A DNA stretch of 64,000 nucleotides from positions 475,434 to 539,433 of the forward strand of contig NZ_JAGHKO010000024.1 in NCBI RefSeq assembly GCF_017742245.1, in the 5' to 3' direction. The notes under the pieces were generated by a model. The model ran no database searches. It was not told the DNA's origin and was given only the letters and a program-made list of their open reading frames with translations. Shown piece after piece: positions 44,229-55,100 of the stretch. The position numbers and the translations under genes are program-made. The first letter of the stretch is position 1. The number at the start of each line of letters is the position of its first letter. Source of the stretch: Niastella soli (GTDB lineage Bacteria; Bacteroidota; Bacteroidia; Chitinophagales; Chitinophagaceae).

Positions 44229-45848
44229 TTAGTAATAAGTGGAGGGTGAATGGTGGTATACGTTCAGTTTATCACCGGGGCTTTTTACATATTTTGAAAT
44301 GATGCGTTGATGTATTTCGTTGGGCTGTTTGACCCCATTCACGATCAGTTCGGTATTGGTAAGCGCGAATGTTGTATTGGCCGCATCAGAAATAATATGC
44401 TCGCTTATAAGATCTGCAAGCACTTTCTCAGCCAGCGTGTTTTTTACTGTCAGCCGCGCTGGTTCGTAATGGAGGGGCTGTTCCGGCTGCCGGCTATTCT
44501 CTTTTTTCAACAGGCTGTTTGTATTATAGACCGGGGCTACATACACCTGAGGGGCGGTATACAAACTGTTGTTCATATTAGCATCTTTTATGGTGGTATC
44601 GACAGCTATTGGCGATATCCGCCTGGCTGCTATTGCTGAGTGGGCCCGTTTCCGGGAACGTTCAGGAAGCGCAGTAGCCGGGTGTGTATTGGCAGGCAGG
44701 GGGACAGGGGAAATGGATTGCGTGGCAGCAGGTATTGTTGAAGAACCGGTTGCCATAGCAGCTTGCGGCGATGTAATGGCAACTGATGCCCTGGTAGCTG
44801 GCTGGTCTTTTTGGGCAAACGCGAAAGCCATGCAGGTAATACCCAGTAGGGCAACCGAGAATAACAGCTTTTCCTTACCGCTTAATGTAGTGTTGTTATT
44901 GTGAACAATCCGTAGTACCCGGTTCAGCAGGTGGCTTTTTTTGCTGCCGGCAAATGCTGGTGTGACCATAAATCCACTGCTTGTATACTCCTCGAACGAT
45001 AGGAGCGCGTTTATATACTGCTTTTTATTACCGGTGATGTTCACCGCTATTTCATCGCAGCAGCTTTCTCTGGTATCCCTGATCAGGGAAGATAGCCATA
45101 ACAGACCTGGATTGAAAAAAAAGACGGTTTCTGTAAAGAGTTGAATGATATTGACCAGGTAATCCTTTCTTTTAATATGGGCCAGTTCATGCAGCAGGAT
45201 CGCTTCTACCTGGTCTGGCGGAATATTGCTCAGCATGCCCGCCGGAATAAGAATGATGGGTTTCAGCAGTCCGGTAACAGCCGGTACTTTAACCAGCTCC
45301 GATTCCAGCATGAGAATATAGTGTGATATATTAAGCCGTTGCGCCAGTTGCTGCACTTGCAACTGCCAGCAATCAGCCGGCCGGGTGCTTTTACGGTTTT
45401 TTATTGTTGCTATGCGGCCAAAGCCCAATACGGTATACAGGCTTTTGCAAAAGAATATGACGAACCAGACCGTGATGAATGCCGCAGCATACTCGTTGCA
45501 GAAATTAATGAACCGTTGGCCTATTGCTGTTGTGCCTTCATTTTCATTGATCAGCTGGTTGCTGGAGATGAAGTTGCTAAACTGTAATACACCACTGCCC
45601 GAACCCATATGGCGGTTGGCCAGATACAACTGGTTGAGGAAAGTATACGAGGTCGTCGCAAGAAAAACAAAAAGCAGGCTGGTGAGCAGGTTGTACCGGT
45701 AGATGGGCCTTGCTCTTTGGGTAAGTGAGATGACCACAGCTGCCATCATGGCGATCAGTAATGCCTGCCACAGCGAATGCAGCAAGGTCCAGCAAAGCGC
45801 TTTTACTATCACATCCGGTATCATGACTTTGATCAATGGCAATTGCAT
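44229..45848 (-). CDS. M56 (BlaR1/MecR1-type) sensor peptidase
   Basis: A 539-residue membrane metallopeptidase. Four hydrophobic segments lie in the first 330 residues, with a zinc motif H-E-L-A-H-I-K-R-K-D-Y near 230 and C-C-D-E-I-A near 280 as in BlaR1. The C-terminal 200 residues are a periplasmic tail without a beta-lactam-binding domain, so the signal is something else. In such pairs the peptidase inactivates the BlaI repressor on sensing stress. It is 43 bp after the blaI-like gene on the same strand. Confidence 0.93.
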   Translation of the reverse strand: MQLPLIKVMIPDVIVKALCWTLLHSLWQALLIAMMAAVVISLTQRARPIYRYNLLTSLLFVFLATTSYTFLNQLYLANRHMGSGSGVLQFSNFISSNQLINENEGTTAIGQRFINFCNEYAAAFITVWFVIFFCKSLYTVLGFGRIATIKNRKSTRPADCWQLQVQQLAQRLNISHYILMLESELVKVPAVTGLLKPIILIPAGMLSNIPPDQVEAILLHELAHIKRKDYLVNIIQLFTETVFFFNPGLLWLSSLIRDTRESCCDEIAVNITGNKKQYINALLSFEEYTSSGFMVTPAFAGSKKSHLLNRVLRIVHNNNTTLSGKEKLLFSVALLGITCMAFAFAQKDQPATRASVAITSPQAAMATGSSTIPAATQSISPVPLPANTHPATALPERSRKRAHSAIAARRISPIAVDTTIKDANMNNSLYTAPQVYVAPVYNTNSLLKKENSRQPEQPLHYEPARLTVKNTLAEKVLADLISEHIISDAANTTFALTNTELIVNGVKQPNEIHQRIISKYVKSPGDKLNVYHHSPSTYY

Positions 45849-45891
45849 ATTACAAGCTTTACATGGTTAATGGAATTTGATGCTGATCTGT

Positions 45892-46287
45892 TTATTTATC
45901 GATCTCCTTTAATATATCCCTGATAGCGTTTATTTCATCTTTCGAGATCTTTTTATTGCCCAACAACTGCTGTACCAGGTTATTGACCGAACCATCATAC
46001 ATGGAATCAACAAAACGCTGCAGCAGGAAGCCTTTGGTCTTTTGTTCTTCTTCGATGGGTTCATAAATATGTTTCATGCTGCTTTCATCCCGTTTCAACA
46101 TACCCTTTTCCACCATGATCTGCATCAGCTTCAACGTGGAAGTATATTGCACTTCTCTTTTTTGTTCATTCAGCAGGTCGTTCACAAACCGAACGGTGGA
46201 AGGACCATGCTTCCATAACACCTGCAGGATCTCCAGCTCAGACCTGGTAGGTTCTATTTGTTTGGCGGCAAATAAGGATGGCTTCAT
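45892..46287 (-). CDS. BlaI/MecI-family repressor
   Basis: A 131-residue winged-helix repressor from the ATG at 46287 (an upstream start at 46320 would add 11 residues without family similarity). The DNA-binding part has P-T-R-S-E-L-E-I-L-Q-V-L-W near 13 and Y-T-S-T-L-K-L-M-Q-I-M near 48; the dimerisation/cleavage region follows at L-L-Q-R-F-V-D. It represses its own operon (repressor, M56, receptor, FkbM). Confidence 0.95.
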   Translation of the reverse strand: MKPSLFAAKQIEPTRSELEILQVLWKHGPSTVRFVNDLLNEQKREVQYTSTLKLMQIMVEKGMLKRDESSMKHIYEPIEEEQKTKGFLLQRFVDSMYDGSVNNLVQQLLGNKKISKDEINAIRDILKEIDK

Positions 46288-46415
46288 GTGATAAAGGTAG
46301 GAATTTTTTCGTACGAACAAATTATTATGTCATATTTGTTATCCTAATTCCTTGTTCACTGTAAACCAACAAGTAATACATGATCCCATAAATCTTATTT
46401 TACCAGGACTCTTTT

Positions 46416-48263
46416 TTAAGCATCTTCCAGCGACAGCACCCTTCCTTTTATATAAACATCCTGCTGAAGCATTTTCTCATCCTTTTGCCCAATAACGCCC
46501 TTAAGTACCAGTTTATCAACCATTGACCGGAAATGCTTTTTCAGGTTATGCTTTAACTGTAACGAGGAGCAGTTCACTGCATCCAGAAAATATTTAGGTC
46601 TGGGGATAATATAGGTTAAAACAATACATTCATTCAGCGTCAATGCTTCGGGTTGTTTTGAAAAATAATAATCGGCTGCTTCGCATATACCATAAATGCC
46701 CGGTGCAAATTCAATGATGTTCAGGTATATTTCGAGCAGTTTGCTTTTCGGTATCCTGAACACGTTTTCGAGCAGCAGCGTGATGAACAGTTCCTCCAAT
46801 TTTCGATAGATGGTCTTATTATGGTCCAGGAAAAGGTTCTTCACCAGCTGCATGGTGATGGTACTTCCTCCACGTGAAAATTTTCTTTTCATCAGGTTTT
46901 CGATTAGGGCATATCCCACAAATATTTCGTCCACGCCATAATGCGAATAAAAGTTTTCATCTTCTGCATGCACAATTATACTGGCCAACAAGTAGGGGAT
47001 GGTGTCTATTGTTCTATAGTACCGGTTCGAGGGGCAAAGTGTAAGGCTCCGGATAAGTTCATTATGTTCGTATATATGGTGCGTGAACGGCTGATTGATA
47101 TCGGGCCAGTTGTCGGGCACCCTCGTAATTTGTAGCCTGTCCTTCAATTCCGCGCGAATGCTGAACTGATAGTCAAACGGCGCATGGGGATCGAAAGAAA
47201 AGTGAATATGGATAGCAGGGATCCGGCCCGTAAATGAGAACTGGTACAGTTGCCGGCAGGTAAAGTAGGGGAATGACCGTAAAAAATCACTGACCTGCGT
47301 TTCCCTGATCACCAGACACGACTGAAAGGTGTTATCCCCACCTGAATTACAGCTGGCAGACAGCTGGCAGTTGATCTCATTGAATTGAATGACCGAATTG
47401 TCCTCCACGGCAAATGAGCCCGCATGATACCGGCAGTGCAGCTGCAGGGCAAAAACGGAAAAATCAATTTCCCGGGAAGCGACCACAGGGCAGTTCAACC
47501 GGCAGTTCTTTACAGAAAAATATACAGTAAGTCCGTCGGGTGCTGTTTTGTTGACCTGCAGGTGTAATTCCCTGGCCTGGATAAACATATTCTTCCCCGG
47601 GATCTCTACAGAACAACTGCTGCCTGGATTATTGCTGCCCTCGTGCTGTACCGTGATCAGCATTGCTTTTTTATCGATCTGACCTTGCAGGTGGCAGGCA
47701 GGCATCTTAATACCGCGGGCGCTGATGCATAGGGTGTATGCATTGTCATGAAGCTGCAGGTCATGTAGTTGCCATTCAAGGGGTTCACCGAAGAGGTTGG
47801 CCGACAGATCGATCTGTTCAATATGCAGTGTACGGGGCAGGTATTTGAACAAGCGATCGGGGAATTGACATAATAAACGAAAACAGCGCAGTAGCCAGTC
47901 AAGCGAAAGGGCATTATTTTCTGTTGGTTCAGCCAGGATCTCCTTATGATCAGCAGGCGCCCGCATACAGCTGACCTTGCCAATGTATACAGCCGCAAAA
48001 GGCAGCTGGCCTTTTAAAAAGGCAAGGGGAGAAAATTGAAGTTCCAGGTGATCGATGCGAATGACCCATTGCTGTTTGTAAAGGGTGAGCTCATTGATCA
48101 CTATTTTCAGGGGCAGGCGCCACTCAATTGATCTTATCCCTACGCGCATTTTCAGCACCCTGCCTAATTTAGCTGCAAACGCTTGGTGTATCATGGTATC
48201 TACATTAGCGGTGATCCGTTTACTGCTTAACAATAAGGGCGCCGTACCGGCCATATTCATCAA
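46416..48263 (-). CDS. GT51 peptidoglycan glycosyltransferase with AsmA-like N-terminus
   Basis: A 615-residue protein. Residues about 1-400 are AsmA/membrane-assembly-like, rich in beta strands (I-N-E-L-T-L-Y near 60, I-E-Q-I-D-L-S-A-N-L near 165). The C-terminal part is a GT51 domain: the catalytic E-D-E-N-F-Y-S-H-Y-G-V near 440 and R-G-G-S-T-I-T-M-Q-L-V-K-N near 465, with L-E-I-Y-L-N-I-I-E later. No membrane segment is seen before the AsmA part, unlike usual GT51 enzymes. The first 23 codons overlap the upstream methyltransferase gene; a start at 48194 avoids this. The enzyme polymerises lipid II or a related glycan. Confidence 0.82.
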   Translation of the reverse strand: MMNMAGTAPLLLSSKRITANVDTMIHQAFAAKLGRVLKMRVGIRSIEWRLPLKIVINELTLYKQQWVIRIDHLELQFSPLAFLKGQLPFAAVYIGKVSCMRAPADHKEILAEPTENNALSLDWLLRCFRLLCQFPDRLFKYLPRTLHIEQIDLSANLFGEPLEWQLHDLQLHDNAYTLCISARGIKMPACHLQGQIDKKAMLITVQHEGSNNPGSSCSVEIPGKNMFIQARELHLQVNKTAPDGLTVYFSVKNCRLNCPVVASREIDFSVFALQLHCRYHAGSFAVEDNSVIQFNEINCQLSASCNSGGDNTFQSCLVIRETQVSDFLRSFPYFTCRQLYQFSFTGRIPAIHIHFSFDPHAPFDYQFSIRAELKDRLQITRVPDNWPDINQPFTHHIYEHNELIRSLTLCPSNRYYRTIDTIPYLLASIIVHAEDENFYSHYGVDEIFVGYALIENLMKRKFSRGGSTITMQLVKNLFLDHNKTIYRKLEELFITLLLENVFRIPKSKLLEIYLNIIEFAPGIYGICEAADYYFSKQPEALTLNECIVLTYIIPRPKYFLDAVNCSSLQLKHNLKKHFRSMVDKLVLKGVIGQKDEKMLQQDVYIKGRVLSLEDA

Positions 48264-48726
48264 GCGATTCCGGCACGAACTTTAAGATATGCCCGCGGCT
48301 TTTTGTTTGCACATATTCTCTGTAGTAATTGATATGCATATCATCTACAAATAAATAGCCACTGCTCAGTTCAAGTGCTTTTTTGAAATAGTAGATCCTG
48401 GTCTCGATATTTCCATAGTCATAATAAATGAAAGGGAACGACTGGTCGTTTATAGCCGTGATAGGCCCGATATCGAGGTCTTTAAAAATATTGGCCGCAA
48501 TAAACTCCTTTGTTCTGCTGGCCCAGTACGGATTGTCATCTAAGGTTTGCACATTGTCGAACTGCGAATGAAACACCACCGAGCTTAATCCACTGCCCAG
48601 GTCGAGGATCTGTGAGGGCTTTTCTTTCCTGATCAGATTTACACAGTACTGCAACGATTGAACGCTGGCAGCCATGGGTCTTTGGATCTCACCAAATTCG
48701 AGGAAATATTTTTCTATTATTTCCAT
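48220..48726 (-). CDS. class I SAM-dependent methyltransferase
   Basis: A 168-residue Rossmann methyltransferase with motif I as I-L-D-L-G-S-G-L-S-S near residue 40. The sequence continues V-Q-T-L-D-D-N near 59 and has a late Y-L-F-V-D-D-M-H-I-N near 125. The substrate is not predictable. It overlaps the GT51 gene by up to 44 bp on the same strand and is divergent from the NRPS gene across a 380-bp gap that holds a long inverted repeat. Confidence 0.8.
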   Translation of the reverse strand: MEIIEKYFLEFGEIQRPMAASVQSLQYCVNLIRKEKPSQILDLGSGLSSVVFHSQFDNVQTLDDNPYWASRTKEFIAANIFKDLDIGPITAINDQSFPFIYYDYGNIETRIYYFKKALELSSGYLFVDDMHINYYREYVQTKSRGHILKFVPESLDEYGRYGALIVKQ

Positions 48727-49108
48727 AGTAATGGTTTAATGATACAGTAAATAGTTGGGAGGGACCCTTCAAAGTAATTATTTATTAAGCAGCTTAATGG
48801 TAGTATCAATTCTATTTTTTATTTCGGGTTTTACTAAATGATAATATATCACAAGTGGTGTATACCGTTATTAAGTAACCGTTAACAGTTTTTAGTAAAA
48901 CCCGCATGTCAATTTAGAGCTACTACTATAGGGATGGGTTTTGTTTTGCACTTACTTTGACTACAGGACACCTGATATTTTTCTCGTTTTAAAATAATGC
49001 AAGACTGATCATGTTACTTGCATTTGCGATAGCACTGGCTGGTTCCCAGCGATGCATTTCGCCAGTATGGGCGTATTCCTCTCTTTCAAATTACATTTAT
49101 TTAATAGC
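48727..49108. other. 382-bp divergent gap / NRPS leader
   Basis: Between the methyltransferase (-) and NRPS1 (+). It contains the large inverted repeat at 48825-48904 and a weak -7-like element (TTACTTTG, 48952-48959) without a matched -33. In-frame ATG 49052 is an alternative NRPS start but codes residues unlike the family; ATG 49109 is preferred. Confidence 0.6.
48825..48904. promoter_or_regulatory. 14-bp perfect inverted repeat enclosing two small hairpins
   Basis: CGGGTTTTACTAAA (48825-48838) pairs perfectly with TTTAGTAAAACCCG (48891-48904). The 52-base interior holds TGATA-ATA-TATCA (48839-48851) and a second small stem around GTTA-TTAAG-TAAC. No U-run follows on either strand, so it is not a simple terminator. 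It may be an operator, a structured leader or a protein-binding site in the NRPS promoter region. Confidence 0.65.
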
Positions 49109-52100
49109 ATGAGTATATCAACTGCATTGATGATTGCAGCACAGGAAGACTGTGCCGGCATTCGCTTTGTGCAGCCGGGCGGGGTAAGCGAACAACTCTC
49201 TTACCGGGAGCTGTACATCAGGGCATTGCTGATGCTCGGCAGCCTGCAACAGCAGGGTGTGCTGGTGGGAAATGAAGTGGTGATCCAAACGGAAGACAAT
49301 CAGTTGCTATTATGTGCGTTTTGGGCATGTGTGCTGGGCGGTATCATTCCGGTACCCCTGTCGCCGGGTATTCAAACTGCACAAAAGTTAAAAGTGGCTA
49401 AAGTATGTGCCTGTCTGCTGCATCCTTTTATAGTTGCGGAGGAACAGTATATACCAGCCATCCGTTCAGTCGTTGATGAACAGCAGGTCACTAACGACCG
49501 TATCATTCCGTTTTCGAAATTATCACAGAGCACACATCCGGCCGAGCCAGTAGTGGTTGCAGATACAACACTTGCCTATATTCAGTTCTCCTCCGGATCA
49601 ACCGGCGATCCCAAAGGGGTACAGCTGACCCACCAGAACCTGCTGTCGAATGTGGGCGATATCATACAAAGCCTGGCCATCACCCAGGCAGATACGTTAT
49701 TAAGCTGGATGCCCCTGACACACGATATGGGCATGATCGGCTTTCACCTGGCGGGCATCGTTAAAAACATAAATATAGTTGCCATCCCGACTGCTGTCTT
49801 TATCAGAAGACCGTTATTGTGGATGAGCAAGGTAACAGAACACCGTGCTACCGTATTGTATGCGCCTAATTTCGGGTTTCATTATTTTTTATCGGCTTAC
49901 CAGAAAAAGCAGCAATATGATTGGGACCTTTCTTGTGTTCGCATCATCATAAATGGTGCTGAAATGTTATCTGTAGCCTTATGCCGGCAGTTCACCGATA
50001 GCCTGTTACAGTATGGACTGCACGAACGCTGTGTAGTGGCTGCTTATGGCCTTGCCGAAGCTACGCTGGAAGTAAGCGCGATACCGCCAGGGACCAATTT
50101 GCAATATTATTGTCTCAACCGTTCGGGTCTGAACATCGGTAACACCATTGAGCTCATTGATGAAGGCGCAGCCGCAGCGGTTACCGTTGTGGATGTGGGA
50201 TATCCGGTGAGTTCCTGTAGGGTAAGGATCTGTAACGACCAGGATCTGGAATTGCCTGAAAATACAATTGGGCATATCCAGATCCAGGGAAGCAGCGTTA
50301 CATCGGGCTACTATAATAATCCGGAGCAAACCGGCCGTTTGTTTTCGAACGATCACTGGCTGCGCACGGGTGATATTGGTTTCATGCGGCATCAACGACT
50401 GGTGATCACCGGCCGGGCAAAGAATATCATCATTATCAATGGGCAGAATTATTACCCGCATGATATTGAGGAGGCTATTATACACGCGGGTTGGGCCGAT
50501 TTTGGAAAAGTGGCGGCCTGTGCCATCCGCGATGAGCAGGAAGGCCAGGAGCAACTGGTGGTTTTTATCCTCGATAAAAGCAGTAAGGAACAATTTGCAT
50601 CGGTTGCTAATGCTGTAAAAGAAGTGGTGCTGTCAAACATCGGCATTCCAGTACATGAGGTAGTGCCCGTTAGAAAAATACCTAAAACAACCAGCGGCAA
50701 GATCCAGAATTATCTGCTGGTGCAGGAATATATAGGCCGGAATAAAAGCGGACCAGCACCTGACACCGACGTATCACCGGCTATCTCTATAGGTGACGCA
50801 TCATATGGCGAGCTTGAAGTGGTTGTGCTGGAAACAGTCCGCGCCTTATTGGGACATCCCAGCCTTTCACCGCAGAGCATCCTGCCAGACCAGGGACTGA
50901 ACAGTATAACGGCCCTGCAACTGGTGAACAAACTGCAGCTATTGACCGGGGTAGCCGTGTCGCCCGATCTGCTGTTCAGGTATAATACCGTGCAGGATTT
51001 GACTGAATATATTAAAACAGCGGGCAGCAGTGCTGCTTCTTCTTATAGCTGGGCAATATTGCCACCGGTACAGGACACCACCCTGCCACAGAAAATGATG
51101 TGGGCCGAATATCAGTTGAACAGCAACACAGCAGCGTGGCACCTGCCGCTGGTATACCGCATTACCGGCGCCTTTGATCCGGCTGCTTTTGTAACGGCCG
51201 TACGTGCCCTGGTGCATAAATACGAGTTGTTACGCACCGCATTTGTGCTGGATGGTCATGAACTGAAACGCGAAGTGCATACGTACACCGATGCATTGGT
51301 AAACATACAACAGATCGATCTTCGAGATACCAGTAATGAGGCGTCAGCTATTGCCGCATTATGCCATGGATTGGTGCATGAGCCTTTTGAACTGGAACGG
51401 CCATCACAATTGCGGGTGCGTATAATAACCTTACCCAACGCCACCCTGGTGGTATTAGTGATTCATCATATCCTCATCGATGGATGGTCGCTTGCCCATC
51501 TTATTGCCGAATTAAGCGGCTTATACAGCAGGCTGCTGAACGATCTGCCGTTGAATATAGAACAGCCACAGGTGCACTTTGATCATTATGCCGCCTGGCA
51601 AAAGGCGATGACCTTTTCCGCAGACCTGGATGCCCAACGTGATTACTGGTTGCAGGAGTTGAGCGATTCGCCCAGACCGGTTGGATTATCGGGTCGCCCG
51701 GCGGCCCGGCAAGCAGGAGAGGTGATTGCGGTAAGACACATTACAACCATCTTCCCGAAAGAACAAATGGACCATTTACAGGGTCTGTGCAAACAATTTG
51801 CCACCACTCCCTTCAATATATTGATGGCACTGCTGGGCGTTTTGATCAACCGGTATGTACAAAGAAAGGATATGGTCATAGGCTTTGATGTATCGGGCCG
51901 TATCAGCGAAGACATGGAGCAGATCATTGGCTATACCTTGAACACTTTATGCCTGCGGTTTTCATTAGATGCTAATATGACCTTTGCGGACGTTGTGCTG
52001 GCTGTAAAGGAAAAATTGTTTAAAGCCTTTCAACATCAATTGTATCCATTCGAACAATTGCTGAACGATAAGAAAATAGATCAGACCCAACAGGGAAATG

Positions 52101-55100
52101 GCTTATTCGATATCTTGGTATTGTACCAGAACTTTGCAGGCCATGACCTGGATTTTCAGCTCCCCCGATGCAAAGTACAGAAAGAGCCAGCGCTTGCACA
52201 GCATGGGTATGTTGACCTAATGCTGGAATTCAATGAAAAAGGAAATGGCCTGCACCTGCAAGTGCAGTACAATGAGTGCCTGTATACAGCTGCCGAAATA
52301 GAACGTTTTACTGCGCATATACAATTACTCCTGGCAACAATGGCTGCTGATGCCAGCCAGGATATAGCAACCTGCAATTTTTTAACTGAGCAGGAGCGTC
52401 ATTGCCTCTTCCCACAGGAAAAAGACCTGGCGGAAGTAAAGCATATTAAATTACCTGTGCACCAGGTTTTAGAAAGAAATGCGGTCTGCATGCCCGATCT
52501 GGTGGCTGTTAGTGCGGGGAGTAAACAGCTTACCTATAAACAATTGAACGAACAGGCCAATATCGTAGCGAATGCTTTATTATCAAGAGGGACCATTGGC
52601 CCCGATACCCGGATTGGATTCCTTGTCGGCAGAAATGAGCATATTCTCATTGCTATGCTGGCCATTCTGAAGGCTGGCGCCGCCTATGTAGCCATCGATC
52701 CGGCGCTTCCACCTGTTCGTTATTCACGTATGCTGGCCGACAGCGGCATAGTATGTTTACTGGTGGATGACGATAACTGGGAGGTTGTTAGTGACTTATT
52801 TGGCGAAGACCTTTTACTGAATATTGATGACAGGTTACATTTTGGTGGTAACCGTCATAATCCTGTGGTACGTACTGCCCATCACCACCTTGCTTATGTG
52901 ATCTACACATCGGGTTCAACCGGCGAACCAAAGGGAGTGATGATCGAGCATCAATCCCTGGCCAGTTATGTCCGGTATTTTATCGAATACTTTGATATCA
53001 CCCGGCAGGATATTTTTTTACAACAATCGTCCCTTGCGTTCGACACATTGATAGAAGAGATCTTTCCGGCCCTTTGCACCGGAGCTCAGGTGGTAATAGC
53101 AGCAAATGGGGGGCGTGATATTGACGAACTGCTCGAGCTTATAGTGCGGCATCGGATCACCATCATTTCGTGCACACCACTGGTGATCAATGAGCTCAAC
53201 AACCACATCAGCAGCCGTATTGCCAGTCTTCGGCTGGTTATAAGCGGAGGGGATGTACTGTATCCCTCCCATATTGATAAGCTGCTGCGCAATGTTCCTG
53301 TATACAACACCTATGGTCCCTGCGAGATCACGGTTTGCGCTACCTATAAAGCTGTTACCGATTGCAGACAGGCTGCTATAATAGGCCGCCCTCTGCGCGG
53401 TTACTGGATCTATATACTTGATGAGCACCGGCAAATGATGCCATTGGGAAAAACAGGTGAGATCTACATTGAGGGTGGTCTTGCACGCGGATACCTTAAC
53501 CTGCCCACATTAACGGCAGAGAAATTTATCGAAAACCCTTTTAACAGCAACAAGCGATTATACCGCTCCGGCGACCTGGGCCGGGTTACCGAAAACGGCG
53601 ATATCGAATTCATGGGCCGTGCCGACTACCAGGTGAAAATAAGAGGATATAGAATTGAGCCCGCCGAAGTGGAAAAAGTGATCTGCGGTTTTGAACAGGT
53701 AAAAGCTGCCGTTGTAGTGCCACATAGTAATAATGGGCAACTCGTAGCCTTTTTGATCGTTGCCGACCATTTTTCGATCAATGCACTGCGTGAATATACC
53801 AGCGCCCACCTGCCTGTTTATATGATCCCACAGCGATTTGAAATTGTAACGAAGTTCCCGCTAACCAATACAGGAAAAGCAGACCGGCTGGCCCTGACTG
53901 CTTTAACAAACAGCCTGATAAGCGCACCGGGCATACCGGTAGCGCCGGCCAATGCGCAGGAAAAGCAATTACTCGACATTATAAAAAATGTACTGGATAC
54001 CGACAGCATGGGCATGACTGATAACTTCTTTGAATGCGGCTGCAACTCTATAAAAGCTACCCGCATAGCGGGTCTTATACATAAACAGCTGAAATATAAA
54101 ATTGAGCTGCGCGATCTGTTCATTTTTCCTACAGCCGCTTTATTGCACGAGCGGGTCCGCACAACCGGGATGGAGGAATTCCAGCCAATCCCGGTTGCCG
54201 ATACGCAGCTTTCATATGCAATGTCACCTGCACAGAAAAGACTGTGGCTGATCGATAAAATAGAAACAGGCGCCTTTGCCTATAACGAAAGTGTGGTATA
54301 TGAAATGCACGGCCATATCGACCCCGGGATGATACAAAGGATCTTTGCGCTTCTTTCAGAAAGACATTCCGTACTAAGGACCACATTCATTGAAGTGAAT
54401 GATGAGCCGGTACAGATCGTTCACCAGCCGGGCGAGTTGGAAGTGGAATTTATTATCGACGATGATGGCAGTGAGGATACCACCCGGGCAGCGCAACTGC
54501 TGAAGCAGTATACCTGCAGGAAATTCGATCTCGACAAAGGCCCTTTATACCGGGTGGTATTGATCAGACTTTCGCAGCACCGGGCCATGTTGGCTGTTGT
54601 CATGCATCATATCATTACCGACGATCGCTCCTACGATATTTTGATGAAGGAGTTTACCGCCCTGTATCATTATTTGAAGAATAATAAAGTTGCATTCCCC
54701 GCCAGGCAGCCAATACAATATGTAGATTATGTTGAATGGCTAAATGCCAGGAAAGACTCAGCCGATAGCTACCACCAGGCCAGGTACTGGCAGGAAACCC
54801 TGCAGGGCGAACTACCGGTCCTGGATATTCCGGCAGATAAACAAAGACCGGCGCTGAAGCAAAACAATGGCGCGGCTGTGCATGAATTGATAGACCAGTA
54901 CACATTTGCCTCTATGCAGGCTTTCTGCAAAGATCATAATATCAGTTTGTTCATGCTGCTGTTGTCGGCGACCGGTGTTTTGCTGGCCCGGTATACCAGT
55001 CAGTATGATATGATAATTGGTACACCGTTATCTGGCAGGGACCATCCTGATCTGGAAGAGGTGACCGGTTTTTTTATCAATACCGTGCCTTTGCGGTTAC

